Positions 35,115 to 45,191 of a stretch of DNA of 64,000 nucleotides are shown piece by piece. How positions within the stretch are numbered: position 1 is the stretch's first letter; each line of letters begins with the position of its first letter. The notes beneath the pieces are model-generated. The model saw only the letters and a list, made by a program, of their open reading frames with translations. It searched no databases and was not told the DNA's origin. Location of the stretch: the NCBI RefSeq assembly GCF_036181745.1, contig NZ_CP108080.1, positions 1,922,001 to 1,986,000 on the forward strand, in the 5' to 3' direction. This DNA comes from Streptomyces sp. NBC_00259 (GTDB lineage Bacteria; Actinomycetota; Actinomycetes; Streptomycetales; Streptomycetaceae). The position numbers and the translations under genes were made by a program.

Positions 35115-38100
35115 TCAGCCGGCCAGGCAGGACGGGCCGAGCAGCACCTTCAGATCGCCGAACAGCGCGGGATCGGGCTGGACCCGGTGCCGGTCGAGGC
35201 GGAGCACGGTGGTCTTGCGGGCTCCCTGGAGCTTGATCCGCACCTCCGTGTTGCCCTTGTGGTGGCCGAGGATCTCACCGAGCCGGCTGATCATGGGCGG
35301 GGTGACCTTCACCGTCGGAATGCTGATCACCACGGGGGCGTTGGTGCCCGCGTTGGACAGGTCGGGGACCATCAGCTCCATCGCGACGAGCCGCGGTACG
35401 TCCTCGCGCTTGTCGAGCCGGCCCTTGACGAAGACGACCGTGTCCTCGACGAGCTGGGTGGACACCAGTTGGTACGTCGCCGGGAAGAACATGCACTCGA
35501 TCGAGCCCGCCAGGTCCTCCACGGTGGCGATCGCCCACGCGTTGCCCTGCTTGGTCATCTTGCGCTGCAGGCCGGAGATGATGCCGCCGATGGTGACGAC
35601 CGCTCCGTCCGCGTGCTCGCCTCCGGTGAGCTGGGCGATCGCCGCGTCGCTCTTGTCGCTCAGCACGTGCTCGATACCGAAGAGCGGGTGGTCGGAGACA
35701 TAGAGGCCGAGCATCTCGCGCTCCTGGGCGAGGAGATACGACTTCTCCCACTCCACGTCGGAGAACTCGACGTCGAGACCGAAGCCCGGCTCGCTGCTGT
35801 CCTCCTCTCCCATCCCGCCGAAGAGGTCGAACTGCCCCTCGGCCTCCTTGCGCTTGACCGCCACCACGTTGTCGATCATCGGCTCGTGCTGGGCGACCAG
35901 ACCCTTGCGGGTGTGCCCCATCTCGTCGAAGGCGCCCGCCTTGATGAGCGACTCGATGGTCCGCTTGTTGCAGACGACGGCCTCGACCTTGTCGAGGAAG
36001 TCGGGGAAGGAGGTGTACTTCCCCTTGGCCTTGCGGCTGCGGATGATCGACTCGACGACGTTCGTGCCGACGTTACGGACGGCCGTGAGGCCGAAGAGGA
36101 TGACGTCGTCGCCCTGGGCGGCGAAGTTCTGCTCGGACTCGTTCACATTGGGCGGCAGCACCTTGATGCCCATGCGACGGCACTCGTTCAGGTAGACCGC
36201 GGACTTGTCCTTGTCGTCCTTGACGGAAGTCAGCAGCGCGGCCATGTACTCGGCCGGGTAGTTGGCCTTCAGATACGCGGTCCAGTAGGAGACCAGTCCG
36301 TACGCGGCGGAGTGGGCCTTGTTGAAGGCGTAGCCGGCGAAGGGGACCAGGACGTCCCACAGGGCCTGGATGGCCTCGTCGCTGTAGTCGTTCTTCCGGG
36401 CGCCGGCCTGGAAGATGGTGAAGTTCTTCGCCAGTTCCTCGGGCTTCTTCTTGCCCATGACGCGGCGGAGGATGTCGGCCTCGCCGAGCGAGTACCCGGC
36501 GATGATCTGGGCGGCCTTCTGCACCTGCTCCTGGTAGACGATCAGGCCGTAGGTGACCGCGAGGACCTCTTCGAGCGGCGCCTCCAGCTCCTTGTGGATC
36601 GGCGTGATCTCCTGGCGGCCGTTCTTGCGCTCCGCGTAGTTGATGTGCGAGTTCATGCCCATCGGGCCCGGCCGGTAGAGGGCCGAGACGGCGGAGATGT
36701 CCTCGAAGTTGTCGGGCTGCATCTGGCGGAGCAGCGAGCGCATCGGGCCGCCGTCGAACTGGAAGACGCCGAGGGTGTCACCGCGGCAGAGCAGTTCGAA
36801 GGTCTTGGGGTCGTCCAGCGGGAGGGCGAGCATCTCCAGGTCGACGCCCTTGTTGGCCTTCACCATCTTGATGGCGTCGTCCATGATCGTGAGGTTGCGC
36901 AGGCCCAGGAAGTCCATCTTCAGCAGGCCGAGCGACTCGCACTGCGGGTAGTCCCACTGTGTGATGGTCACGCCGTCGGTGTGCCGCACCCAGATCGGGG
37001 CGTGGTCGACGATGGGCTCGCTGGACATGATCACGCCGGCCGCGTGCACGCCCATCTGCCGGACCAGGCCCTCGACGCCCTTGGCGGTGTCGATGACCTT
37101 CTTCACGTCCGGTTCGTTCTCGTACATCGACCGGATCTCGCCCGCCTCGCTGTACCGCGGGTGGGAGGGGTCGGTGATGCCGTTCAGGTCGATGCCCTTG
37201 CCGAGGACGTCGGCGGGCATCGCCTTGGTGAGCCGGTCGCCCATCGCGTACGGATAGCCCAGCACGCGCGCGGAGTCCTTGATGGCGTTCTTCGCCTTGA
37301 TCTTGCCGTAGGTGCCGATCATGGCGACCTTGTCCGCGCCGTACTTCTCGGTCACGTACCTGATCACCTCGACGCGCCTGCGCTCGTCGAAGTCGATGTC
37401 GACATCGGGCATGGAGACGCGCTCGGGGTTGAGGAACCGCTCGAAGATCAGACCGTGCGGGATCGGGTCGAGGTCGGTGATCCCCATCGCGTACGCGACG
37501 ATCGAACCGGCCGCGGAACCACGGCCCGGGCCGACCGCGATGCCGTTCTTCTTGGCCCACATGATGAAGTCGGCGACGACGAGGAAGTACCCCGGGAACC
37601 CCATCTGGATGATGACGTCCATCTCGTACTCGACCTGCTTCTGCCGGTCCTCGGGGACGCTGCCGGAGAAGCGGCGGTCCATGCCGCGGCGGACCTCCTC
37701 CTTGAACCAGGTGACCTCGGTGAAGCCCTCGGGGATGTCGAACTTCGGCATGAGGTTCTTCGCCTCGAACATGCCCGTGGTGTCGACCTGCTCCGCGACG
37801 AGCAGGGTGTTGCGGCAGCCCTCCTGCCAGGCGTCGGACGCGTCGATGGCGTACATCTCGTCGGTCGACTTCAGGTAGTAGCCGGTGCCGTCGAACTTGA
37901 ACCGGTCCGGGTCCGAGAGGTTCTTGCCGGTCTGGATGCACAGCAGCGCGTCATGGGCGGTCGCCTCGTGCGCGTACGTGTAGTGCGAGTCATTGGTGAC
38001 CAGCGGCGGGATGCCGAGCTTCTTGCCGATCTCCAGCAGTCCGTCGCGGACGCGGCGCTCGATCTCGATGCCGTGGTCCATCAGCTCCAGGAAGTAGCGG

Positions 38101-38654
38101 TCCTTGCCGAAGATGTCCTGGTACTCGGACGCCGACTTCAGGGCCTCGTCGAACTGGCCGAGGCGCAGCCGCGTCTGCAGCTCGCCGGAGGGGCAGCCGG
38201 TGGAGGCGATCAGGCCCTCGGACCACTGGGAGATGGTCTCCTTGTCCATCCGCGGCCACTTCTGCAGCCAGCCCTCGGCATAGGCGTCCGAGGAGAGCCG
38301 GAAGAGGTTGTGCAGACCCGTCCTGTTCGCCGCCCAGATCGTCTTGTGGGTGTAACCACCGGAACCGGAGACGTCGTCCCTCTTCTGGTGCGGCTGGCCC
38401 CACTGGATCTTCCGCTTGTTCCGCCGGGACTCCGGGGCGACGTAGGCCTCGATACCGATGATCGGGGTGACTCCGGCCTTCTGCGCGGAATGGAAGAAGT
38501 CGTACGCACCGTGGAGGTTGCCATGGTCGCTCATGGCGATGTGCGTCATGCCCATCTCGTTGCAGGCGTTGAACATGTCCTTGAGCCGCGCGGCACCGTC
38601 CAGCAGCGAGTACTGGGTATGGACGTGCAGGTGCGTGAAGGGCGGCTTGGTCAC
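35115..38654 (-). CDS. dnaE: DNA polymerase III alpha subunit (replicative)
   Basis: 1179 residues from a GTG at 38654 with GGAGG 11 nt upstream. The N-terminal PHP domain begins FTHLHVHTQYSLLDG with its metal histidines. The polymerase active site includes GPGRGSAAGS and PDVDIDFDERRR (about 410-420), with VYQEQVQKAA and GYAFNKAHSAAYG further on; tandem HhH and the C-terminal OB-fold (GGIISGLQRKMTKQG) close the protein. This is the DnaE1 replicative type rather than DnaE2. Overlaps nothing; DUF2252 is divergent. Confidence 0.98.
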   Translation of the reverse strand: MTKPPFTHLHVHTQYSLLDGAARLKDMFNACNEMGMTHIAMSDHGNLHGAYDFFHSAQKAGVTPIIGIEAYVAPESRRNKRKIQWGQPHQKRDDVSGSGGYTHKTIWAANRTGLHNLFRLSSDAYAEGWLQKWPRMDKETISQWSEGLIASTGCPSGELQTRLRLGQFDEALKSASEYQDIFGKDRYFLELMDHGIEIERRVRDGLLEIGKKLGIPPLVTNDSHYTYAHEATAHDALLCIQTGKNLSDPDRFKFDGTGYYLKSTDEMYAIDASDAWQEGCRNTLLVAEQVDTTGMFEAKNLMPKFDIPEGFTEVTWFKEEVRRGMDRRFSGSVPEDRQKQVEYEMDVIIQMGFPGYFLVVADFIMWAKKNGIAVGPGRGSAAGSIVAYAMGITDLDPIPHGLIFERFLNPERVSMPDVDIDFDERRRVEVIRYVTEKYGADKVAMIGTYGKIKAKNAIKDSARVLGYPYAMGDRLTKAMPADVLGKGIDLNGITDPSHPRYSEAGEIRSMYENEPDVKKVIDTAKGVEGLVRQMGVHAAGVIMSSEPIVDHAPIWVRHTDGVTITQWDYPQCESLGLLKMDFLGLRNLTIMDDAIKMVKANKGVDLEMLALPLDDPKTFELLCRGDTLGVFQFDGGPMRSLLRQMQPDNFEDISAVSALYRPGPMGMNSHINYAERKNGRQEITPIHKELEAPLEEVLAVTYGLIVYQEQVQKAAQIIAGYSLGEADILRRVMGKKKPEELAKNFTIFQAGARKNDYSDEAIQALWDVLVPFAGYAFNKAHSAAYGLVSYWTAYLKANYPAEYMAALLTSVKDDKDKSAVYLNECRRMGIKVLPPNVNESEQNFAAQGDDVILFGLTAVRNVGTNVVESIIRSRKAKGKYTSFPDFLDKVEAVVCNKRTIESLIKAGAFDEMGHTRKGLVAQHEPMIDNVVAVKRKEAEGQFDLFGGMGEEDSSEPGFGLDVEFSDVEWEKSYLLAQEREMLGLYVSDHPLFGIEHVLSDKSDAAIAQLTGGEHADGAVVTIGGIISGLQRKMTKQGNAWAIATVEDLAGSIECMFFPATYQLVSTQLVEDTVVFVKGRLDKREDVPRLVAMELMVPDLSNAGTNAPVVISIPTVKVTPPMISRLGEILGHHKGNTEVRIKLQGARKTTVLRLDRHRVQPDPALFGDLKVLLGPSCLAG

Positions 38655-38812
38655 GGCGGAAGGCCTCCGGCAAACAGTGGACGACAGTCTGGGTGGACAG
38701 CGTGGAAGTCTATGCCCCTGCGCTGACAATCGTCGGGCACTCGGGACTACCTTCGTGCGTTGAGCGGGGCGGAAGACCTGTCCCTTATGTCAGCACCAGG
38801 AGGCACCCAGCG

Positions 38813-40141
38813 ATGTCGGTCCACCAGCCCACGGCCGGCGAGCGAGGCGAGGAGATCCTCTCCGTCTTCGGCACCGCCTTCGGCGAGCTTCTGGCCGCCG
38901 ACCCGGCCGCGTTCCGGGTGAAGTTCCGCAAGATGGCGGCCTCCGCCTTCGCCTTCTACCGGGGCTCGGCGAGCCTGTTCTACGCCGACCTGGAGCGGGA
39001 GCAGCACAGCGGCCCGTATCTGGACGAGCGCACCAGCCGGGTGTGGATCCACGGCGACCTCCACGCCGAGAACTTCGGCACGTACATGGACTCGAACGGT
39101 CGGCTGATCTTCAATGTCAACGACTTCGACGAGGCGTACGTCGGCCCCTTCACCTGGGACCTCAAGCGCCTCTCCGCCTCCCTCGCGCTGATCGGCTACA
39201 CGAAGGCGCTCAGTGACGAGCAGATCACCGAGCTGGTGCGGGTCTACGCGGCCGCCTACCGGGAGCGCGTCCACGCCCTGGCGACCGGCGCCAAGAACGA
39301 CGAGGTGCCGCCCTTCACGCTGGACACCGCGGAGGGCCCGCTCCTGGAGGCGCTGCACAGCGCCCGTTCGCTGACCCGCTTCGGGCTGCTCGACTCGATG
39401 ACCGAGATCCGCGACTTCGAGCGGCGCTTCGCCGGCGGCGGCGGCTCGATCGAGCTGGACGCGGCGACGCGGTACAAGGTGCTGGCCGCGTTCGACGGCT
39501 ATCTGGAGACGCTCCCCGAGTCGAGCCTGACCCGCCCCGACTCCTACCGCGTGAAGGACGTGGTCGGACGGCGCGGCATCGGCATCGGATCGGCCGGTCT
39601 GCCCTCGTACAACATCCTGCTGGAGGGCAACAGCGACGCGCTCGAGAACGACGTCGTGATCTACATGAAGCAGGCGCAGACCCCGGCGGTGTCCCGGCAC
39701 ATCACCGACGAGCGCGTCCGTGACTACTTCCAGCACGAGGGCCACCGCACGGTGATCTCGCAGCGCGCGCTGCAGGCGCACTCGGACCCGTGGCTGGGCT
39801 GGACGGAGCTGGACGGGTCCGGTCAGCTGGTCGCGGAGGTCTCGCCGTACGCGGTGGACCTGGACTGGTCGGACATCGACGACCCGGAGGAGATCGCGGC
39901 CGTGGTCGCCGATCTCGGCCGGGCGACGGCCACGATGCACGCGGCCGCGGACGACGAGAGCGGCCACTCGCTGGTGCCGTTCTCCACGGAGCGGGCCATC
40001 GACGCGGCGATCGCCGCCGACGAGGACGGCTTCGCGGAGCTGCTGGTGGACTTCGCGCACAGCTATGGCGCACGGGCGCGCGCCGACCACCAGATCTTCG
40101 TGGACCTCTTCCGCAACGGAAGGATTCCGGGGCTGCGGTAG
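38813..40141 (+). CDS. DUF2252 family protein
   Basis: 442 residues; ATG at 38813 with AGGAGG 7 nt upstream. DUF2252 has a protein-kinase/aminoglycoside phosphotransferase-like fold: HGDLHAENFGTYMDSNGR and NVNDFDEAYVGPFTWDLKRL resemble the catalytic HGDxxxxN and DxD motifs. Substrate unknown, cytosolic. Length and motifs are normal for the family. Divergent from dnaE. Confidence 0.88.
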   Translation: MSVHQPTAGERGEEILSVFGTAFGELLAADPAAFRVKFRKMAASAFAFYRGSASLFYADLEREQHSGPYLDERTSRVWIHGDLHAENFGTYMDSNGRLIFNVNDFDEAYVGPFTWDLKRLSASLALIGYTKALSDEQITELVRVYAAAYRERVHALATGAKNDEVPPFTLDTAEGPLLEALHSARSLTRFGLLDSMTEIRDFERRFAGGGGSIELDAATRYKVLAAFDGYLETLPESSLTRPDSYRVKDVVGRRGIGIGSAGLPSYNILLEGNSDALENDVVIYMKQAQTPAVSRHITDERVRDYFQHEGHRTVISQRALQAHSDPWLGWTELDGSGQLVAEVSPYAVDLDWSDIDDPEEIAAVVADLGRATATMHAAADDESGHSLVPFSTERAIDAAIAADEDGFAELLVDFAHSYGARARADHQIFVDLFRNGRIPGLR

Positions 40142-40274
40142 GGCGGCCCACGGGCGGCCGGATCCTTAGCCGCGGCTTACGGAGCGGCATGGCACACTCC
40201 TGAACGATGCCGATTTCCGGGGGGCCTCCCCCGGGGCCCCGGCAGTAAAGGACATCCGGCAGGCAGAGGACCCC

Positions 40275-40958
40275 GTGCACATAGGCGAGACACGGCTCAG
40301 GGGGCTGCGGGCAGCGATCTTCACGGCACTCGTCGTGACGCTGTCCGCCGCCTCCCACGTGCTGCTGTCCCAGGTGCCCCTGCCGCTGCCGACCGTCGCC
40401 GCCGTCGCCGCCGGGGTGTTCCTGCTCACGTACGCGCTGGCGGGACGCGAGCGCGGATACGGGCCGATCGCGGCCGTGCTGGTCCCGCTGGAGCTGGCCG
40501 CGGACACCGTCTTCACCACCGGCCAGCACGTCTGTTACGGCGCCGCCGGCGGGCCGGTCGCCGGTGCGCTGCGCGCGGTCGGGGTGGACGTGCTGTGCGG
40601 CGGGAGCGCCGGTGCGCCCCTGCCCGGCGTCGCTTCGGCCGAGGGGCACATGGCGGCACTGATCGACTCCCCGGACCCGTCCGTGCCGTGGCTGCTGCTC
40701 GCCGCGCACGTGTCGGTCGGGCTTGTCGCCGCGGCCTGGCTGCGGCACGGCGAATCGGCACTCGCGGGTCTGCTGCGGACGGCGGCGGTGGCGGCGTTCC
40801 GGCCACTGCTGATAGCCGTGGCCGTCGTCCGCGGCGCCGTCGGTACCGCCCGTTCCGCGATGCCCGCCCTGGTACGGACGCACGCCGCCCGTACCCGCCA
40901 CTTCGTGCAGTCCGTGCGACGCAGGGGACCGCCGCTGCCGGCTCCGGCTCTCGTCTGA
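40275..40958 (+). CDS. Integral membrane protein of unknown function
   Basis: 227 residues; GTG at 40275 with AGAGGA 5 nt upstream. Five hydrophobic segments: about 10-30, 38-55, 63-85, 132-150 and 160-178. A Cys-containing extracytoplasmic region (GQHVCYGAAGG, VDVLCGGSAG) lies between, and the tail is Arg-rich. It lies 50 bp upstream of the DsbA-like gene and probably forms an operon with it, so a role in exported-protein or metal redox homeostasis is possible but unproven. Confidence 0.75.
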   Translation: MHIGETRLRGLRAAIFTALVVTLSAASHVLLSQVPLPLPTVAAVAAGVFLLTYALAGRERGYGPIAAVLVPLELAADTVFTTGQHVCYGAAGGPVAGALRAVGVDVLCGGSAGAPLPGVASAEGHMAALIDSPDPSVPWLLLAAHVSVGLVAAAWLRHGESALAGLLRTAAVAAFRPLLIAVAVVRGAVGTARSAMPALVRTHAARTRHFVQSVRRRGPPLPAPALV

Positions 40959-41008
40959 GCCCCGGCAGTCCCCCGCCCGAACACCTTTTTCCCACGGAGA
41001 ACACGATC

Positions 41009-41821
41009 ATGAGTGCACGCAACAGCAAGGCCAACAAGGCTGCCGCCCGCGAGCGGATGCGCGCGGAGCGCGAGCGCCAGGCAAAGAAGGACAAGGCCAG
41101 GCGGCAGATCATCGTCGCCCTCTCGACGGTCGGCGTACTGATCGCGGCGGGCGGCATCGGCTATGCCGTCATGCAGGCCAACAAGCCCACGGCCTGGGAG
41201 GCCGCGAAGGACGCGAAGGTCGTCAAGCCCAAGAACACCGAGGGTGAGAACGGCACGACGGTCGTCATCGGCAAGCCCGCCGCGAAGAAGACCCTGGAGA
41301 TCTACGAGGACTCGCGCTGCCCGATCTGCGCGACCTTCGAGCAGGCGGTCGGCGAGACGGTCAAGAAGGACGTCGACGCCGGCAAGTACAAGCTCAAGTA
41401 CATCGGCGCCACGTTCATCGACAACGCCGACAGCGGCGAGGGCTCCAAGAACGCCCTCTCCGCCCTGGGTGCGGCGCTCGACGTCAGCCCCGAGGCCTTC
41501 ACGGAGTACAAGGCGGCGCTCTACTCGGCGAAGTTCCACCCCGAGGAGAGCGAGGACAAGTTCGCCAAGGACGCGTACCTGCTGGAGGTCGCGAACTCGG
41601 TCGGCGCGCTCAAGAACAACGCCGAGTTCAAGAAGAACGTCGAGAACGGCACCTTCGACCCCTGGGCGCTGAAGATGTCCCAGACCTTCGACGACAGCGG
41701 TGTGACGGGTACGCCGACGCTGAGGATGGACGGCAAGAAGGTGACCGCGGAGGGCAGCGAGAACGCGCCGATGACGGTCGAGCAGTTCAACGCCGCGGTC
41801 GACAAGGCGCTCAAGGGCTGA
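41009..41821 (+). CDS. Membrane-tethered DsbA-like thioredoxin-fold protein (CPIC)
   Basis: 270 residues; ATG at 41009 with GGAGA upstream. A very basic N-terminus (about 1-33) precedes one transmembrane helix (34-56) and an extracytoplasmic thioredoxin/DsbA domain with CPIC in YEDSRCPICATFEQAV (about residue 105). The cis-proline segment is SGVTGTPTLRMDGK. Predicted thiol oxidoreductase outside the membrane. Lys-rich throughout, unlike the CPAC protein at 10.1 kb. Ends in a strong hairpin. Confidence 0.88.
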   Translation: MSARNSKANKAAARERMRAERERQAKKDKARRQIIVALSTVGVLIAAGGIGYAVMQANKPTAWEAAKDAKVVKPKNTEGENGTTVVIGKPAAKKTLEIYEDSRCPICATFEQAVGETVKKDVDAGKYKLKYIGATFIDNADSGEGSKNALSALGAALDVSPEAFTEYKAALYSAKFHPEESEDKFAKDAYLLEVANSVGALKNNAEFKKNVENGTFDPWALKMSQTFDDSGVTGTPTLRMDGKKVTAEGSENAPMTVEQFNAAVDKALKG

Positions 41822-41863
41822 AGCTGACGGTTCACGTGGAGAGCGCTCGGTAGCGCTCGAAGG

Positions 41864-41898
41864 ACGGGCAGACGAATTCTCTGAATTCGTCTGCCCGT
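41864..41898 (+). terminator. Hairpin terminator before phoD
   Basis: A perfect 16-bp stem (41864-41879 with 41883-41898) and 3-nt loop, AT-rich at the tip, separates the DsbA-like gene from phoD. Confidence 0.88.
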
Positions 41899-41906
41899 TC
41901 GCCGTA

Positions 41907-41926
41907 CCGGTCAGTAGGCTGACCGG
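41907..41926 (+). promoter_or_regulatory. phoD leaderless promoter with overlapping palindrome
   Basis: TAGGCT (41915-41920) is 8 nt before the GTG at 41929. It lies inside CCGGTCAG-TAGG-CTGACCGG, an 8-bp inverted repeat with a 4-bp centre, so a bound dimer would block the -10. No clear pair of GTTCACC PHO boxes is seen, only single GTTCACG and GTTCGCC half-sites upstream. Confidence 0.5.
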
Positions 41927-41928
41927 CC

Positions 41929-43578
41929 GTGACCAGTAGACTCACCACAACTCCGAGCCGCCGCACGGTCGTCAAGGCCGCTGCCGCCACCGCTGTCGCC
42001 GCGCCCGTTCTGGCCGGCGCCGCCGCGTCCTCCGCTTCCGCCGCCGAGTCGGCCCCCGCATTCCTCCACGGTGTCGCCTCGGGCGACCCGCTGCCCGACG
42101 GTGTGCTGCTGTGGACCCGGGTCACGCCCGCCCCGGACGCCGTTCCCGGCTCCGGCAAGGGCGCCGCCACCGAGGTGCGCTGGGAGATCGCCGAGGACAA
42201 GGCGTTCACCGCCGTCGTCTCCGGCGGACTCACCACCGCCACCGCCGCCTCCGACCACACCGTCAAGGTCGACGTCAGGGGCCTGCGCCCCGGCACCGCC
42301 TACTACTTCCGCTTCACCTCCGGCACCGCGGTCTCCGCCGTCGGCCGCACCCGCACCGCGCCCGCCGTCGACGCCGCCGCGTCCGGTGTCCGCTTCGGTG
42401 TCGTCTCCTGCGCCAACTGGGAGTCGGGCTACTTCTCCGCGTACCGGCATCTGGCGGCCCGCGCCGATCTGCACGCGGTCCTCCACCTCGGCGACTACAT
42501 CTACGAGTACGGCACCGGCGGCTACCCGGCCGAGGACGAGGTCGTACGGCGCCACGAGCCCCGACACGAGATCACCACGCTCGCCGACTACCGCACCCGG
42601 CACGGCAATTACAAGACCGACGCCGACCTCCAGTCGCTGCACGCCGCCCACCCGCTCATCGCGATCTGGGACGACCACGAGATAGCCAACGACGCCTGGT
42701 CCGGGGGCGCGGAGAACCACACGCCGGGCACCGAGGGCGACTACGCGGCCCGCGCCGCGGCCGCCAAGCGGGCCTACTTCGAGTGGATGCCCGTGCGCGC
42801 CTCGACGGAGGGCACGGTCTACCGCCGGCTGCGCTTCGGCAAGCTGGCCGACCTGCATCTGCTCGATCTGCGCTCGTTCCGCTCGCAGCAGGCGTCCGTG
42901 GGCAGCGGCACGGTGGACGACCCGGAGCGCACGATCACCGGCCGCGCCCAGCTGGACTGGCTCAAGTCGGGCCTGGCGTCCTCGGACGCGACCTGGAAGC
43001 TGGTCGGTACGTCGGTGATGATCTCGCCGGTCGCCTTCGGCTCCGTACCCGCCTATCTGCTGGAGCCGATCGCCGACCTGCTCGGTCTGCCCAAGGAGGG
43101 CCTCGCGGTCAACGTCGACCAGTGGGACGGCTACACGGACGACCGCAAGGAGCTGCTGAAGCATCTGACGGACCGCGGCATCAAGAACACCGTCTTCCTC
43201 ACCGGCGACATCCACATGGCGTGGGCCAACGACGTTCCGGTGAAGGCGGCGACGTACCCGCTGTCGCAGTCGGCCGCGACCGAGTTCGTGGTGACGTCGG
43301 TGACGTCGGACAATCTCGACGAGATCCTGAACGTCGCACCGGGCACGCTGTCCCTGGTCGCGGCCACCGCCGTCAAGGCCGCCAACCGCCATGTGAAGTG
43401 GCTCGACATGGACCATCACGGGTACGGCGTCCTCGATGTGACCGCCGAGCACTCGCAGATGGACTACTACACGCTCTCCGACAAGACGCGTCAGGACGCG
43501 ACGGCCTCCTGGGCGCGCTCGTACCGCACGCTCAACGGGACGCAGAAGGTCGAGCGGGTCAGCCGGCCGGTGCTCTGA
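41929..43578 (+). CDS. phoD: Tat-exported PhoD-family alkaline phosphatase
   Basis: 549 residues from a GTG at 41929. A twin-arginine signal ([15 protein letters not shown], cleavage likely after AAASSASAA) leads to a PhoD N-terminal domain with [20 protein letters not shown] and a metallophosphatase core: [22 protein letters not shown] and [12 protein letters not shown] carry the iron/calcium ligands. Releases phosphate from phosphodiesters and monoesters outside the cell. In Streptomyces phoD is normally under PhoP control. Confidence 0.94.
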   Translation: MTSRLTTTPSRRTVVKAAAATAVAAPVLAGAAASSASAAESAPAFLHGVASGDPLPDGVLLWTRVTPAPDAVPGSGKGAATEVRWEIAEDKAFTAVVSGGLTTATAASDHTVKVDVRGLRPGTAYYFRFTSGTAVSAVGRTRTAPAVDAAASGVRFGVVSCANWESGYFSAYRHLAARADLHAVLHLGDYIYEYGTGGYPAEDEVVRRHEPRHEITTLADYRTRHGNYKTDADLQSLHAAHPLIAIWDDHEIANDAWSGGAENHTPGTEGDYAARAAAAKRAYFEWMPVRASTEGTVYRRLRFGKLADLHLLDLRSFRSQQASVGSGTVDDPERTITGRAQLDWLKSGLASSDATWKLVGTSVMISPVAFGSVPAYLLEPIADLLGLPKEGLAVNVDQWDGYTDDRKELLKHLTDRGIKNTVFLTGDIHMAWANDVPVKAATYPLSQSAATEFVVTSVTSDNLDEILNVAPGTLSLVAATAVKAANRHVKWLDMDHHGYGVLDVTAEHSQMDYYTLSDKTRQDATASWARSYRTLNGTQKVERVSRPVL

Positions 43579-43600
43579 GCAACGGCCGTTCGGGTTCCTC

Positions 43601-43606
43601 TAACCT
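43601..43606 (+). promoter_or_regulatory. -10 box of the Ser/Thr kinase gene, leaderless
   Basis: TAACCT ends 6 nt before the ATG at 43613; no Shine-Dalgarno. Confidence 0.55.
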
Positions 43607-43612
43607 GGCGCC

Positions 43613-45184
43613 ATGAATGCGCCGGGGGAACTGATCGACGGGCGGTTCGAGCTGATCGAGCCGCTCGGCAGCGGCGGAATGGGCACGGTGTGGCGGGCTC
43701 GCGACACCGTGCTCCACCGCGAAGTCGCGCTGAAGGCGGTCCGTCCCGACGCCTCCACGTCCGACGCGGTGCGCGAACGCGTCCTGCGTGAGGCGCGGGC
43801 GCTCGCCCGGCTCAACCACCCCCATGTGGTGACGGTCCATCACATCGTGGACGTGCGGCCGCATCCGTGGATCGTGATGGCACTGGTGCCGGGCATATCG
43901 CTCCAGGACCGCCTCTCCCAGGGCTCGTTGACCCCGCGGGAAGCGGCACGCATCGGCCGCCAGACGCTCTCCGCCCTCAGCGCCGCACACGCGGCGGGCA
44001 TCCAGCACCGGGACGTGAAGCCCGCCAACGTCCTGCTGCGGCCCGAGAGTCCCGCCGGGCCCGGCGGCCCGGGCGGTGCCCCCAGCGCCGTACTCACCGA
44101 CTTCGGGATCGCGGCGCTCCAGGGCTCGACGTCGCTGACCGCCACGGGTGAGCTGGTCGGCTCGCCCGAGTTCATCGCACCGGAACGCGTCCGCGGTCAC
44201 GACGACGATCCCGCCTCCGACCTGTGGTCGCTCGGGCTCGTGCTGTACGTGTGCGTGGAGGGCGTCAGTCCGTTGCGCCGGGCGACGACGCTGGCCACGC
44301 TGGCGGCCGTGCTCGACGACCCGGTGCCCCCACCGGTGCGCTCCGGGCCGCTGGCACCCGTGCTGCAGGCGCTGCTCGTACGGGACCCCGCGGCGCGACC
44401 CGACGCCGCACGGCTCGACGCGATGCTGGCGCAGGTGGAGTCGGGGACGACGCCGTACTGGGTACAGCCGACCTCGACGGCGCAGCCGCCGGTATCCGTG
44501 CCCTGGCCGGTGCCGCCCGTGCCCACCCTGCTCGACAGTCCGCGGCCGACGGCTCCGCAGCCGACGTCGCTCCCGGGGCGGCGACGGCCGGGCCGTGCAC
44601 CCGTGATCGTCGCCGCGATCGCCGTGGCCGTCGCGGTCACCGCCGCCACCGCGCTCGTTCTCACCCTGCGCGGCTCGGGGACGGAGACGACGGGCGGCGC
44701 GAAGGGCTCCGGCGGCGCGACGAGCACGGCGCCCACCACGCCCCCGCCCAGGACCACGCCCTCGACCACGCCCTCGACCGCACCGCCGGCAAGTGCGGCT
44801 CCCACGGTCACCGTCACCGCGCCGGCCCCGCCGGGCGACACCCCGACCGCGTCCTCGGGGCGCTGGATCGCCCAGCTGTTCTCCGAACCCGTCGGTTCCG
44901 GCACGGACACACGGGACCAGCGGCTCGCCAAGGTCCGCGAGACCGTGCCCGAGGCCGAGTACGTACGCAGCGACGGCTACGCCTCGTTGCGGCCGGGCTA
45001 CTGGGTGATCTACGCACCGGGGCCGTTCGCCGACGGCCGGGCCGCGCTCGCGTTCTGCGCGGAGCGCGGCAGGACCACGGCGAACACCTGTTTCGCCCGC
45101 TATCTGAGCACGAGCGCGGACGACTTCGGCCTGCAGTGCCGTCCGCCGGCGAGCGACCCCTCGGGCCGCTGCACGCGCCCCTAG
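43613..45184 (+). CDS. Membrane Ser/Thr protein kinase (PknB/Hanks type) with extracellular C-terminal domain
   Basis: 523 residues. Kinase domain about 10-265: GSGGMGTVW glycine loop, ALKAVRPD lysine, HRDVKPANVLL catalytic loop (about 132), DFGIAALQG and the GSPEFIAPERV activation segment. A Pro-rich juxtamembrane stretch, one transmembrane helix (about 329-354) and a Thr/Pro/Ala-rich linker lead to a ~95-residue outer domain (RWIAQLFSEPVGSGTDTRDQ to the end) with three cysteines. It resembles an SPOR-like fold, by pattern only. It has no PASTA repeats. Confidence 0.93.
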   Translation: MNAPGELIDGRFELIEPLGSGGMGTVWRARDTVLHREVALKAVRPDASTSDAVRERVLREARALARLNHPHVVTVHHIVDVRPHPWIVMALVPGISLQDRLSQGSLTPREAARIGRQTLSALSAAHAAGIQHRDVKPANVLLRPESPAGPGGPGGAPSAVLTDFGIAALQGSTSLTATGELVGSPEFIAPERVRGHDDDPASDLWSLGLVLYVCVEGVSPLRRATTLATLAAVLDDPVPPPVRSGPLAPVLQALLVRDPAARPDAARLDAMLAQVESGTTPYWVQPTSTAQPPVSVPWPVPPVPTLLDSPRPTAPQPTSLPGRRRPGRAPVIVAAIAVAVAVTAATALVLTLRGSGTETTGGAKGSGGATSTAPTTPPPRTTPSTTPSTAPPASAAPTVTVTAPAPPGDTPTASSGRWIAQLFSEPVGSGTDTRDQRLAKVRETVPEAEYVRSDGYASLRPGYWVIYAPGPFADGRAALAFCAERGRTTANTCFARYLSTSADDFGLQCRPPASDPSGRCTRP

Positions 45185-45191
45185 CCCGTAG

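Noticed and set aside
35025..38726. Long + strand reading frame (over 1200 codons) opposite dnaE, and similar frames opposite ileS (53443-56121) and the 26-27.6 kb gene
   Set aside because: Typical of very high GC genes, where the antisense frame is open. Their translations are low-complexity Arg/Gly/Val-rich with no family motifs, while the sense frames are clear proteins.
40210..40245. Hairpin after the DUF2252 gene
   Set aside because: The G/C runs pair only imperfectly (about 6 bp), too weak to list as a terminator.
41822..41928. Classical tandem PHO boxes before phoD
   Set aside because: Only single GTTCACG/GTTCGCC half-sites are present, without the 11-bp direct repeat pattern.
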